The notes under the pieces: generated by a model
Told to the model about the DNA's origin: nothing
The model's input: only the letters and a program-made list of their open reading frames with translations
The model's database searches: none
In this document: positions 27,587-36,105 of the stretch, one piece after another
How positions within the stretch are numbered: the first letter of the stretch is position 1
How the letters are laid out: each line of letters opens with the position of its first letter
Position numbers and translations under genes: made by a program
Assembly (NCBI RefSeq): GCF_900156175.1
Contig: NZ_FTMV01000008.1
Coordinates: 124,001 to 188,000 of the forward strand
Length of the DNA: 64,000 nucleotides
Origin: Janthinobacterium sp. TND4EL3
GTDB lineage: Bacteria; Pseudomonadota; Gammaproteobacteria; Burkholderiales; Burkholderiaceae_D
Direction of reading: 5' to 3'

Positions 27587-28456
27587 TTACTTCAACAACT
27601 TGGCATCGCGCGCGGCCGCTTCGATATCCTTGTAGTTCTCGGCCTTGGTGGGGATGAACTTCGTGGCGCGCTGCAGCTCGAGGATTTCCTTGCCTTCGGC
27701 CGTGGATGGGTCCAGCGCCAGGAAGGCGTCCGTCAGCTTCTTGCGCACGACGGGATTCATGTCGGCGCGCACGCTCCAGTTGTAGTCGTAGTAGCCCGGT
27801 GTCGTGTAGAACACGCGCACCTTGGCTGGATCGACCTTTTTCGCTTCGACCAGCTTTTCCCACACGGAAATGTTCAAGGTGCCCGCATCGACCTTGCCGC
27901 CGGCCACGGCCGCCACGGTGGCGTCATGCGCGCCCGAGAACGCGATGCGCTTCATGTCCGTATCCGGATTGATCTTGGCGGCCAGCAAATAGTAACGGGG
28001 CATCAAGTGGCCCGAGGTCGACGATTCCGAGCCGAACGTGAAGTTCTTGCCTTTCAGGTCGGACAATTGATTGATGTCCTTGCTGGTGGTCACGAACACG
28101 GAGCGGAACTTCGTGTCTTCCTCGCGCTGCACCAGCGGCACGATCTTGCCGCCGCTGCGCACGTTCGCTTGCACAAACGTAAAACCGCCGAACCAGACCA
28201 TGTCGAGCTTGTGATTGATCAAGCCTTCGACGGACGCCGCGTAATCGGTAACGGGCGTAAATTCCACCTTCATGCCCAGCTTTTTCTCCAGGTAGCTGCC
28301 CAGCGGCTTGAACTTGCGCTGCAACTCCGTCGGCGCTTCGTCGGGAATGGCGGACACGCGCAGCACTTGCTGCGCCTGCGCCAGGCCGCTGTGGATGGCC
28401 AGGGTGGCGGCGACGGTGGCCAGGATGGCGGGGAACTTGTTGGAAAACGTGGTCAT
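27587..28456 (-). CDS. Periplasmic substrate-binding protein, PhnD-like (putative selenate/selenite)
   Basis: A 289-residue protein with a signal peptide (MTTFSNKFPAILATVAATLA, cleavage after AQA). The mature part is a PhnD-type type-2 binding fold: LRVSAIPDEAP, KKLGMKVEFTPVTDYAASVE, LDMVWFGGFTFVQA, LKGKNFTFGSESSTSGHLMP and VDAGTLNISVWEKL. PhnD relatives bind phosphonate or phosphite; from memory, a named subfamily next to selD is annotated as putative selenate binding protein, and this gene lies 25 nt after selD. The ATG at 28456 has AAAGGCAG before it; the frame upstream only overlaps selD. Confidence 0.88.
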   Translation of the reverse strand: MTTFSNKFPAILATVAATLAIHSGLAQAQQVLRVSAIPDEAPTELQRKFKPLGSYLEKKLGMKVEFTPVTDYAASVEGLINHKLDMVWFGGFTFVQANVRSGGKIVPLVQREEDTKFRSVFVTTSKDINQLSDLKGKNFTFGSESSTSGHLMPRYYLLAAKINPDTDMKRIAFSGAHDATVAAVAGGKVDAGTLNISVWEKLVEAKKVDPAKVRVFYTTPGYYDYNWSVRADMNPVVRKKLTDAFLALDPSTAEGKEILELQRATKFIPTKAENYKDIEAAARDAKLLK

Positions 28457-28481
28457 GGGACTGCCTTTGAAAAAATGTTCA

Positions 28482-29546
28482 TTAATATACGGAAACCCCG
28501 GTACTGCCATCCTGCATCTCGCCTATCACCGTCGCGTCGGCAAAGCCTTCGGCGCGGAAAATCGCCAGCACTTGCTCGACGGCTTCCGGCGCGCAGGCCA
28601 CCAGCAGGGGGCCGGCCGTCTGCGGGTCCGTCAGGATCGCCTTGTCGATGGCGCTTAAATTGTCCGCCAGCGCCACTTGCGCGCCGTAACCCTGCCAGTT
28701 GCGGCCTGAGGCGCCCGTGATGTTGCCATTCTGCGCCAGCTGCTGCACTTGCGGCAGCAGCGGCACGTCAGCCATGGCGATGCGCGCCTGCAACTTGGCG
28801 CCGCGCGCCAGTTCCAAGGTGTGGCCCAGCAAGCCGAAGCCCGTCACGTCCGTCAGCGCATGCACGCCGTCCAGCAGGGCCAGTTTCTTGCCCGGGGTAT
28901 TCAATTTGGTGGTGTTGCCGATCAGCGAGGCGTAGCCGTCCCCGTCCAGCGCATTCTTCTTCAGCGCGGCCGACAGGATGCCTACGCCGATCGGTTTGCC
29001 CAGCACCAGTTTGTCGCCGGCCCGCGCGCCCGCGTTGCGCTTCACCTGCGACGGGTGCACGAGGCCCAGCACGACGAGGCCGTAGATCGGCTCGACGGAA
29101 TCGATGGTGTGGCCGCCCGCGATGGGGATGCCGGCCTGGGCGCAGACGGTTTCGCCGCCTTTCAAGATGAGGCCGATGGTTTCCACGGGCAGCTTGTTGA
29201 TCGGCATGCCGACCAGGGCCAGCGCCATGATGGGCGTGCCGCCCATGGCGTACACGTCGGAAATGGCGTTGGTGGCGGCGATGCGGCCGAAGTCGAACGG
29301 GTCGTCGACGATGGGCATGAAGAAATCCGTCGTGGCGATCAGCGCCTGCTCGTCGTTGAGCTGGTAGACGGCCGCGTCGTCGGAAGTTTCTATGCCGACC
29401 AGCAATTCCTTCGGCAGGGGAAAGCCGCCGCTGCCCTTCAAGATGTCGGCCAGCACGCCGGGCGCAATCTTGCAGCCGCAGCCGCCGCCATGGGCAAATT
29501 CGGTCAATCGGATGGGTGTATTGGATGTTGCTGCGCTATCGGACAT
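28482..29546 (-). CDS. selD: Selenide, water dikinase (selenophosphate synthase)
   Basis: A 354-residue enzyme making selenophosphate from selenide and ATP. The N-terminal loop GGGCGCKIAPG carries the catalytic Cys (a cysteine form, no in-frame UGA), followed by the Lys; further marks are TSDDAAVY, ATTDFFMPIVDDPFDFGRIA, NAISDVYAMGG, AGGHTIDS and LTDVTGFGLLGH. The ATG at 29546 has an AGGA RBS 8 nt upstream; an ATG 9 nt earlier has none. Product goes to SelU (next gene) for tRNA 2-selenouridine. No selA or selB is in the window. Confidence 0.97.
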   Translation of the reverse strand: MSDSAATSNTPIRLTEFAHGGGCGCKIAPGVLADILKGSGGFPLPKELLVGIETSDDAAVYQLNDEQALIATTDFFMPIVDDPFDFGRIAATNAISDVYAMGGTPIMALALVGMPINKLPVETIGLILKGGETVCAQAGIPIAGGHTIDSVEPIYGLVVLGLVHPSQVKRNAGARAGDKLVLGKPIGVGILSAALKKNALDGDGYASLIGNTTKLNTPGKKLALLDGVHALTDVTGFGLLGHTLELARGAKLQARIAMADVPLLPQVQQLAQNGNITGASGRNWQGYGAQVALADNLSAIDKAILTDPQTAGPLLVACAPEAVEQVLAIFRAEGFADATVIGEMQDGSTGVSVY

Positions 29547-29591
29547 GGTCGTCATCCTGCTGAAATAAGTAATTGGGTAGCAAGCCAGGCA

Positions 29592-30680
29592 TCACGCGCT
29601 GGCGGTACGGGGTTCGCCGACGATAGCACATAATGCGCGCGCGGCTTGCTCAAAGGCATGTTCTGAAATATCGGGCAAGACCAGCGGCGTCGCCTGCCCG
29701 TAGCGGCTGAAGTTGCGCCGTATCGATTGCAGGTAGACGGGGTCGTAATGCTCGACCAGCAGCGCTTCGACCAGTTCGGCCATGCGGCCCGCCGTGGCCA
29801 GTTGCTGCCAATGTGCAATTTTCTCCTTGCCGTGCAGCTGCGTCAACAGGGCCAGCTGCACGTTCAGGCGCTGCGCATCGCCGACAAAGTGTTCATAATC
29901 TTCCATCAGCAATTGCACGCGCTGGGCCGTGGCCAGACGCACGTCGGTGCAGGCGGAAGCGCGCATCTTTTCCATCAGCGCGTCGGGCACGCGCAGCCGG
30001 CCCACTTTCTTGCTTTCCGATTCGATGAAGACGGGCAATGCCGGATCGAACTGGCGCAGCTGCTGCCACAGGGCGCTCTCGAACGCCTTTTGCGACGGCT
30101 GCTCTTCCTCGGGCAAGCCGCCCAGCACGGAGCCGCGGTGGGCCGCCAATTGCTCCAGGTCGATCACCTGTGCGCCCTGGCGGTCCAGCACCTGCAACAA
30201 ACGGCTCTTGCCGCTGCCCGTGGGCCCGCACAGCACGTTGATGAAATCGAAGCGCTCGGGCAGGGTGGCCAGCTCGGCGTTCACATGGCGCCGGTAATCC
30301 TTGTAGCCGCCGTCGAGCTGTGTGACGGGCCAGCCGATGCGCGCCAGGATGTGCGCCATGGCGCCGCTGCGGTTGCCGCCGCGCCAGCAGTAGACGAGCG
30401 GCTTCCATTCGTGCGGATGGCCGAGGAAGCCGTCTTCGATATGCCGCGCGATATTCTTCGCCACCAGCGCCGCGCCCAGCTTCTTCGCCTCGAAGGCGCT
30501 CGTCTGTTTATATAAAGTGCCGACGCGCACGCGCTGCTCGTCGTCGAGCACGGGCAGGTTGATGGCGCCCGGCAAATGATCTTCCGCAAACTCGGACGGG
30601 CTGCGCACGTCGATGATGGCGTCGAATTCATGCAGGCGTGGCAGGATGTCGCTGAAGGGAAGGACTGCGGGGTATTTCAT
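29592..30680 (-). CDS. selU: tRNA 2-selenouridine synthase
   Basis: A 362-residue protein (MnmH/YbbB). An N-terminal rhodanese domain (about 8-130) has IDVRSPSEFAEDHLPGAINL and the catalytic Cys in VYCWRGGNRSGAMA (the -W- after Cys is typical of SelU). The C-terminal P-loop domain begins LCGPTGSGKSRLL. It replaces sulfur by selenium in mnm5s2U34 of tRNA via geranylated intermediates, using selenophosphate. The ATG at 30680 matches the family N-terminus; the longer open frame upstream is antisense to the pseudogene. First gene of the selenium operon, 45 nt before selD. Confidence 0.95.
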   Translation of the reverse strand: MKYPAVLPFSDILPRLHEFDAIIDVRSPSEFAEDHLPGAINLPVLDDEQRVRVGTLYKQTSAFEAKKLGAALVAKNIARHIEDGFLGHPHEWKPLVYCWRGGNRSGAMAHILARIGWPVTQLDGGYKDYRRHVNAELATLPERFDFINVLCGPTGSGKSRLLQVLDRQGAQVIDLEQLAAHRGSVLGGLPEEEQPSQKAFESALWQQLRQFDPALPVFIESESKKVGRLRVPDALMEKMRASACTDVRLATAQRVQLLMEDYEHFVGDAQRLNVQLALLTQLHGKEKIAHWQQLATAGRMAELVEALLVEHYDPVYLQSIRRNFSRYGQATPLVLPDISEHAFEQAARALCAIVGEPRTASA

Positions 30681-30759
30681 CGTGGCGCGGCTGCTTGGAA
30701 TGGGGAAAGACGTATTATCCCCGATAAAGGCCGCTGGCGTGGGGCTTTGGCGCCGCCGT

Positions 30760-31101
30760 TCACACTTCGGGCGCCGGGCCGGCGTCCCGCATGCCCGTAA
30801 AGAACCGCACCAGGCTGTGCGGCGCGTCGTCGTCGAAGCACAGGCGCAGGATGCGTTCGGACTGCGCCGCGGCCGCGCCGCTGCGCGCAAACAGCGCCGT
30901 TTCATACGCCAGCAGGGGCGCCGCCATGTCGCCCGGCTGCGCGGCAAGCTTCTGCGCCAGCTCGGCGCCGTCCAGCATGGCCAGGTTGGCGCCTTCGCCG
31001 GCCGGCGCCATCAGATGGGCCGCGTCGCCCAGCAAGGTCACGCCTGCCACGGGCTGCCAGCGGTGGCCGGCGGGCAGCAGGTGCACGGGGCGGGGCACGG
31101 G
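30760..31101 (-). pseudogene. FAD-dependent monooxygenase remnant (C-terminal end only)
   Basis: About 112 residues remain, from PRPVHLLPAGHRWQPV through the FAD-binding signature GVTLLGDAAHLMAPAGEGAN and a helical C-terminus. This matches the last third of TetX/UbiH-type flavoprotein monooxygenases; the Rossmann GxGxxG N-terminus and the substrate domain are absent. Upstream of about 31101 the minus frame stays open, but the sequence is the antisense of a TetR C-terminal domain. The 5' two-thirds has therefore been deleted and the gene is dead. Confidence 0.75.
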
Positions 31102-31530
31102 CGGCGTGTCCGCGCCGTGGCGCTTGCCATGTTCGAGGCCATGGATGCGCATCCGTGGCTGGGCTCGGCCCTGTCGCGCGCGCCGGGCCAGCTGCCCACC
31201 GTGCGCATCCTGGAACGCCTGGGCCGGCAGGTCGATGCGCTGGGCGTGCCGCAGGACCGGCAGTGGATGGCGGCATGCGCCTTGCTCAATTATCTGCTGG
31301 GCGTGAGCGGGCAGAATGCGGCCAATGCCGTCATCGCCCATGAAAAGGGCCTGGAGCGCGCGCATTTCCTCGACACCCTGGCGGGCGCCTGGTCACGCCT
31401 CGACGCGCAGGCGTTTCCGTTCGCCCGCAAGGTGGCGGGCCAGCTGCGCGCGCACGACGACCGCGCGGACTTTTTGGCGGGCATCGACCTGATCGTGCAT
31501 GGCATGCAGGCGCTGCAAGCGGGCCGCTAA
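31102..31530 (+). pseudogene. TetR-family regulator remnant (C-terminal domain only)
   Basis: About 142 residues of a TetR ligand-binding domain: RVRAVALAMFEAMDAHPWLG (typical first part of the TetR_C domain), LERLGRQVDALGVP, and a C-terminus RAHDDRADFLAGIDLIVHGM. The N-terminal helix-turn-helix is missing; upstream of about 31102 the plus frame is the antisense of a flavin monooxygenase. No start codon with an RBS is seen. The stop TAA (31528-31530) overlaps the lrgB stop on the other strand. Confidence 0.72.
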
Positions 31531-32216
31531 CCGAGCAGATGTCCCAGCAGCGGCGCCAGCAGGACCGTCACGACGCCGGAAAAGATCATCGTCAGGCTGG
31601 CCACGGCGCCTTCTTCCATGCCCACGCGGCGCGCCACGGACAGGCCAAAACCGTGCGCGGCCGCGCCATACGGGGCGCCGCGGGCGATGCGCATGCGCAA
31701 GGGCAGCAGTTTCAGCAGCGGCTTGCCCAGCATCAAGCCGAACAAGCCCGTCATCACCACGAAGATGCCCGTCAGCTGCGCCGAGCCGCCCATGTGGCGC
31801 GACGCTTCCAGCGCGAACGGCGTCGACACGGAGCGGGCCAGCAGGCTGCGCGCCATGTCGCCGTGCACGCCAAATACCCGGTCCAGCAGCAAGGTGGCGG
31901 CGACCGATGCCACGATGCCGGCGCAGCTGCCCAGCGACAAGGCCAGCCAGTGCTTGCGGATCAGCTTGCGCTCCTGGAAGATGGGCAGGGCAAACGCCAC
32001 CGTCGCTGGCCCCAGCAGCCACGGCAGCCAGCGCGTCTCGCCGAAGTAGGTGGCAAACGGCGTCGAGGTCGATTGGACGATGACGATCAGGATGGCCGAG
32101 GTGCAGATGGCGGGCGTCAGCAGAAAATGCGGGTGGCGGCGGTGCACGGCCTGGTTGGCGTAGAACAATACCAGCGTCAGCAGCAGGAACAGCAGCGACA
32201 GGAGCAGGGTGCTCAT
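31527..32216 (-). CDS. lrgB: LrgB/CidB-family membrane protein
   Basis: A 229-residue protein with about six to seven TM helices. Family marks: TPAICTSAILIVIV, LLGPATVAFALPIF, the RSVSTPFALEAS motif (SVTTP.A.E in relatives) and GAPYGAAAHGFGLSVA (GTA.HG.GT-like). LrgB/CidB proteins act with LrgA/CidA in murein hydrolase control or carboxylate export. Its ATG overlaps the lrgA stop (ATGA). Confidence 0.9.
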   Translation of the reverse strand: MSTLLLSLLFLLLTLVLFYANQAVHRRHPHFLLTPAICTSAILIVIVQSTSTPFATYFGETRWLPWLLGPATVAFALPIFQERKLIRKHWLALSLGSCAGIVASVAATLLLDRVFGVHGDMARSLLARSVSTPFALEASRHMGGSAQLTGIFVVMTGLFGLMLGKPLLKLLPLRMRIARGAPYGAAAHGFGLSVARRVGMEEGAVASLTMIFSGVVTVLLAPLLGHLLG

Positions 32217-32671
32217 GCTGCCGCCCTCGCGGCGCGCTGGCGCAGCAATTTTTGCAGCCGCAGCTGGCGTTCATAGCGGCACACCCCTTCCACCGTCAGC
32301 GCCGTGGCCAGCATCACGCAGGCAAAGCCCAGGCCGATATTTACGAACAACATCAAGCCCTGCGACTTCAACAGTTGCGTAAATTGCACCACTGACACCA
32401 CCAGCGGTATGAAGAACAGCAGCATATTGGCCAGCAGCCAGTTCGCGCCCAGTTCGATGGCGGCGGGGCGCACCCAGCCCGCCAGCAGCAGGGCCACCAG
32501 CACGAACAGGCCCACGACGCCGCCGGAGAACGGCAGGTGCAGGGCGGAGGCGGCCGCGTCGGCCAGCCACCAGGCGGCAATCAGGATGCCCACTTGCCAC
32601 GCAGTCTGCGCGGACTGGCGCCAGGCAGGGATGGAGAGTGGGGCGGCGGTGGAACAAGGGACGGCTTTCAC
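32213..32671 (-). CDS. lrgA: LrgA/CidA-family holin-like protein
   Basis: A 152-residue protein with about four TM helices and a short basic tail. LrgA marks are LHLPFSGGVVGLFVLVALLL (P.PG.V.GM-type loop) and GANWLLANMLLFFIPLVVSV (L...M.LFFVP..VG). Holin-like partner of LrgB. The start at 32671 follows AAACGGCAGGAGG-type upstream sequence. It is transcribed divergently from the LysR gene, with a dyad between them. Confidence 0.9.
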   Translation of the reverse strand: MKAVPCSTAAPLSIPAWRQSAQTAWQVGILIAAWWLADAAASALHLPFSGGVVGLFVLVALLLAGWVRPAAIELGANWLLANMLLFFIPLVVSVVQFTQLLKSQGLMLFVNIGLGFACVMLATALTVEGVCRYERQLRLQKLLRQRAARAAA

Positions 32672-32732
32672 GGCAGGCTTTCAAACGGCAGGAGGAAGGT
32701 TTCATTGTAGTGAGCCCACATCAAAAGATAAA

Positions 32733-32747
32733 ATGACTTAAACTCAT
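32733..32747. promoter_or_regulatory. Putative LysR-type operator between lrgA and the regulator
   Basis: ATGACTTAAACTCAT is a 15-bp dyad (ATGACTT / AACTCAT, 6 of 7 pairs) in the 103-bp divergent intergenic region. Size and place suit a LysR T-N11-A recognition site. It lies 28 bp before the lysR ATG. Confidence 0.4.
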
Positions 32748-32774
32748 GATCATCATTCGATTTTGGAATGCATT

Positions 32775-33683
32775 ATGGATATCCGCTCCCTGCGCTACTT
32801 CGTCGAAGTGGTCGAACAGAACAGTTTTACGCGCGCGGCCAGCAAGCTGCACGTGACGCAGCCCACCGTCAGCAAGATGATTGCCCAGCTGGAACAGTCG
32901 CTGGACCTGGCCCTGCTGGACCGCGCCGGCAAGCGCTTTACCCTGACGGACGCGGGCAAGGTGGTGCTGTCGCGCGCGCATGAACTGCTGGCCCTGCACG
33001 CGGAACTGAAGGTGGAGTTGCGCGACCTGCAGCACCTGGAGCGGGGAGAATTGCGGGTCGGCGTGTCGCCGCAGACGCACTCGACCCTGGCGCCGTGGCT
33101 GGCCGAATACCACCAGCGCTATCCGGGCATCGAACTCAAAATGTATGAAAGCGGCACGCAGGCCATCGAGCGCGACTTGCGCACCGGCATGGTGGAACTG
33201 GGCACCATGCTCGACTATCCGGGCAATGCGGCCACCTGGCAGGATTTCGACGCCTTGCCCCTCGTGCGCTCGCCGCTGTGCCTGCTGGCCGCGCCCGGCT
33301 CGCCGTGGCAGGGGCGCTCGTCCGTAGCCCTGGCCGAGCTGGCCGACAGCCCCTTCATCTTCTACGGCGCCGCCTTCGCCCTCAACGACATCGTGCAGGA
33401 TGCCTGCCAGCGGGCCGGTTTCGCGCCGCGCATCACGGGCCGCAGCGGCCAGTGGGACTTCATTGCCTCGCTGGTGCGGCTGGGCGTGGGCATCTGCCTG
33501 TTGCCGAAGATGTATTGCGACACGCTCGACGCCGCGCAATTTGACGTCATTCCCCTGGACGGCCCGCCCGTGGAGTGGAATTTGATGCTGGCCTGGCGCC
33601 GGGGCGGGCGGCTGTCGTTTGCGGCGCGCGCCTGGCTGGACCTCGTCAGGGCGCACATGGCGGACGCGGCACGTTTACAATAG
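32775..33683 (+). CDS. LysR-family regulator, divergent to lrgAB
   Basis: A 302-residue LysR regulator: N-terminal winged HTH (MDIRSLRYFVEVVEQNSFTR, ASKLHVTQPTVSKMIAQLE), linker helix, then the effector domain (about 90-295) starting GELRVGVSPQTHSTLAPWLA. The ATG at 32775 gives the canonical LysR N-terminus; four codons upstream are also open. Divergence from lrgAB suggests it controls them, as CidR (LysR type) controls cidABC in firmicutes. The effector is unknown. Confidence 0.92.
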   Translation: MDIRSLRYFVEVVEQNSFTRAASKLHVTQPTVSKMIAQLEQSLDLALLDRAGKRFTLTDAGKVVLSRAHELLALHAELKVELRDLQHLERGELRVGVSPQTHSTLAPWLAEYHQRYPGIELKMYESGTQAIERDLRTGMVELGTMLDYPGNAATWQDFDALPLVRSPLCLLAAPGSPWQGRSSVALAELADSPFIFYGAAFALNDIVQDACQRAGFAPRITGRSGQWDFIASLVRLGVGICLLPKMYCDTLDAAQFDVIPLDGPPVEWNLMLAWRRGGRLSFAARAWLDLVRAHMADAARLQ

Positions 33684-33709
33684 GCGCACATCAACTTCCG
33701 CCCGACCCG

Positions 33710-34528
33710 ATGATCATCAACGTCAAAACCAGACTCAAACGCACCGCCGGCTCATTGCTGCTGGGATTGTTATGCACCGTGGGCCTGATGAGCGAAATGG
33801 GCTACGCCCAGGCCGCCATTCCCGTGTATGGCTATTTCGTCAAGAATATCTATCCGCATGACCCGCAGGCGTTCACGCAGGGCTTGCTGTTCAAGGATGG
33901 GCATCTGTATGAAAGCACGGGCCAGAATGGCCAGTCCTCCTTGCGCAAGGTGGAATTGACGACGGGCAAGGTCTTGCAGAAAAGCATGCTCGACAAGAAT
34001 GTGTTTGGCGAAGGCATCACGGACGTGGGCGATGAGCTCCTCGGGCTGACGTGGATTTCGCAGACGGGCTATGTCTTCGACCTGAAGACCTTCAAATTGA
34101 AGCGCAAATTCAGCTACCAGGGCGAAGGCTGGGGCCTGGCCAGCGACGGCAAGTTCGTCTACATGAGCGACGGCACGGCCGCCATCCGCGTGCTCAATCC
34201 GAAAACCCTGGCCGAAGTGCGCCGTTTCGAGGTGAAGGCCGAGGGCCGCCCCATCGACCGGCTGAACGAGTTGGAAATGGTCGACGGGCAACTGTTTGCC
34301 AATGTGTGGGGCGCGGACGTGATCGCCCGCATCGACCCGGCCAGCGGCAAGGTCGTCGGCTGGATCGACCTGACGGGCTTGCTGCCGCCCGAACAGCGGG
34401 GCACGGCCAATCCCGACGCCGTGCTCAACGGCATCGCCTGGGATGCGCGGGGCAAGCGCTTGTTTGTCACAGGGAAACTGTGGCCCAAGCTGTTCGAGAT
34501 CGAGCTGATCGAAATCCAGCGCCGTTGA
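33710..34528 (+). CDS. Glutaminyl-peptide cyclotransferase (plant/bacterial QC family)
   Basis: A 272-residue exported protein: signal peptide up to about YAQA, then a five-bladed propeller-type fold with HDPQAFTQGLLFKDGHLYES (the family's PHD..AFTQGL motif), GEGWGLASDGKFVYMSDG, RLNELEMVDGQLFANVW and NGIAWDARGKRLFVTGKLW. These are the conserved blocks of the non-animal glutaminyl cyclases, which turn N-terminal Gln into pyroglutamate on exported proteins. The ATG at 33710 begins the signal peptide. Follows the LysR gene by 26 nt. Confidence 0.9.
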   Translation: MIINVKTRLKRTAGSLLLGLLCTVGLMSEMGYAQAAIPVYGYFVKNIYPHDPQAFTQGLLFKDGHLYESTGQNGQSSLRKVELTTGKVLQKSMLDKNVFGEGITDVGDELLGLTWISQTGYVFDLKTFKLKRKFSYQGEGWGLASDGKFVYMSDGTAAIRVLNPKTLAEVRRFEVKAEGRPIDRLNELEMVDGQLFANVWGADVIARIDPASGKVVGWIDLTGLLPPEQRGTANPDAVLNGIAWDARGKRLFVTGKLWPKLFEIELIEIQRR

Positions 34529-34609
34529 TGTTGGCTATTGGACAGTATTGCTGGCGATGAATCGTTTATGATGGCCTTCCTTCGCCCGGTGCGACCCTTG
34601 CAGGATGCC

Positions 34610-35461
34610 ATGCCGTTCTTTCCTTTACGCCGACTGGCCGCCGCCGTGCTGGCGGCCGCCATCGTCCCGGCCGCGCAGGCGCAAACGCCATACGTGCCGG
34701 TGATGCAGCAATACGGCGACTTTGTCGTCACGCGTGACCGCCACGACGCGCTCGTCACCTTGTCCTTCCGCCAGCACGGCTACTGGCCCGGCGGCGCGCG
34801 CGAAGTGGCGGAAGTGCGGCCCCTGGCGGCCACGCGCGAGGGCCAGCCCATGCTGCTGGCATTCACCAAGGGCTATACGGGGCAGGGCACCATCCTCATC
34901 GGCGTGCAGAACGGCGAGCCGCTGATGCGCCCCGTCAGCCCCCTGCAGCGCGACAGCATGGTGCGCACGGAGCGCGACCCGGAATGGGGCGTGCCGCAGC
35001 CGGGCCGCCCCGAGGTGCTGCTGTTTGCCCGCGACGGCCGCGCGCTCGATACGCGCACGGGCGAGCTGCTGTGGTTTGACGTGCCGGGCGGCGTCACGGG
35101 CGATTACGCGCCCGCCATGCTCGTTTCCGTCTCGCCCGACGGGCGGCGCGGCGCGTATCTGACGAATGCGCTGACGAAGGTGGGGATCATCGTCGCCACG
35201 CGCGACGACGGCGTGGCCGGCATGCTGGCCTTGCCGCCCGACACGTATCAACGGTGGCTGAAACCGATCTCGGATGCCGCCTCCGCGCAGGCGGGCGCCG
35301 CCATCCAGGCGCGCCAGGGCCGCACGGATAGCAACCGCATCCGGCGCGAGCTGGAACTGGCCTGGTTCGGCCAGCAATTTCAATGGAAACAAGGCAAGGG
35401 GGGCTGGCAAGTGACGGGCCTGGGCCTTGCTTCCGTGCCGCCGGAAGGAAAACAGCCATGA
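34610..35461 (+). CDS. Exported protein of unknown function
   Basis: A 283-residue protein with a clear signal peptide (MPFFPLRRLAAAVLAAAIVP, cleavage after AQA). The mature region is beta-rich with short repeats (DFVVTRDRHDALVTLSFRQH; LLFARDGRALDTRTGELLWF; MLVSVSPDGRRGAYLTNAL) that hint at a partial propeller, and ends in a helical, basic stretch. No enzyme motif. The ATG at 34610 is chosen because an AGGA lies just before it and the signal peptide begins there; open frame continues to 34538. It overlaps the next gene by ATGA. Confidence 0.68.
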   Translation: MPFFPLRRLAAAVLAAAIVPAAQAQTPYVPVMQQYGDFVVTRDRHDALVTLSFRQHGYWPGGAREVAEVRPLAATREGQPMLLAFTKGYTGQGTILIGVQNGEPLMRPVSPLQRDSMVRTERDPEWGVPQPGRPEVLLFARDGRALDTRTGELLWFDVPGGVTGDYAPAMLVSVSPDGRRGAYLTNALTKVGIIVATRDDGVAGMLALPPDTYQRWLKPISDAASAQAGAAIQARQGRTDSNRIRRELELAWFGQQFQWKQGKGGWQVTGLGLASVPPEGKQP

Positions 35462-36105
35462 GCTACCCGCCACTGATCGCCGGCTGCCTCGCCGCAGTCC
35501 TGCTGGCCGGCTGCGTGCACAGCGAGATCGCCCCCAGGGATTATCTGGCGCAAGACATCGACAAGCAACAAGCCTTGCTGGAACTGGACGTGGTCTTCGG
35601 GCAAGCGCCCGACGACAGGCTGACGTCGCGCCTGACGGCGCGCAACAGCGTGGAATACGGGGGCGCGCCGCATATCGTCGTGCCGTTCTACCAGAAGGGA
35701 CTCGGCTTCGACCAGGGTTTTGCCGGCACCTACATGTTTGCCGTGCCTTATCCGGTCGCCAAGGTCGAGACGGCCACGGCCAGCAGCCGCGTCTTCGGCC
35801 AGAAACTTGACGGCCAGCAGCCGGGCAGCCCCCGCTACCGCTTCCGCGTGCCGGGCAAGGCGCAGTGGAACAGCAATGAAACCTTCATGCTGAGCTTTGC
35901 GCGCAAGGGCCGCCGCGAAGAAATCACTTTCCGCTTCAGCAACACGCAAAGCTGCCCGTCCGCCTTCCTGGCCACCACGCCACGCTATGGCTTTCCCATC
36001 AAGGTCGTCGCCACCTTCAAGGACAATCAGGGCTGCCTGAAAGTGTGCGACAGCCGCGAGCAGTGGCCCGGCTTTTGCGCCTTCCAGCCGCCGCCGGCCG
36101 CCTGA
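35458..36105 (+). CDS. Lipoprotein of unknown function
   Basis: A 215-residue lipoprotein: MSYPPLIAGCLAAVLLAG then the lipobox Cys (LAGC). The mature part has a run of strands and four late Cys (SCPSAF, GCLKVCD, GFCAFQ), which may form two disulfides in the periplasm. Not recognised. Its start overlaps the stop of the upstream exported protein (ATGA), so the two are likely an operon and may work together in the envelope. Confidence 0.7.
   Translation: MSYPPLIAGCLAAVLLAGCVHSEIAPRDYLAQDIDKQQALLELDVVFGQAPDDRLTSRLTARNSVEYGGAPHIVVPFYQKGLGFDQGFAGTYMFAVPYPVAKVETATASSRVFGQKLDGQQPGSPRYRFRVPGKAQWNSNETFMLSFARKGRREEITFRFSNTQSCPSAFLATTPRYGFPIKVVATFKDNQGCLKVCDSREQWPGFCAFQPPPAA

Noticed and set aside
25081-28456. 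Phosphonate degradation locus
   Set aside because: No C-P lyase or phosphonatase genes; selD and selU are in the same operon, so the phosphonate label was not adopted.
30760-31365. Complete 201-residue - protein
   Set aside because: Its first part is the antisense of the TetR domain; only the end matches a monooxygenase.
30613-31530. Complete 305-residue + protein
   Set aside because: Its first half is the antisense of a flavin monooxygenase C-terminus; only the second half (TetR domain) is real, so it was listed as a remnant.
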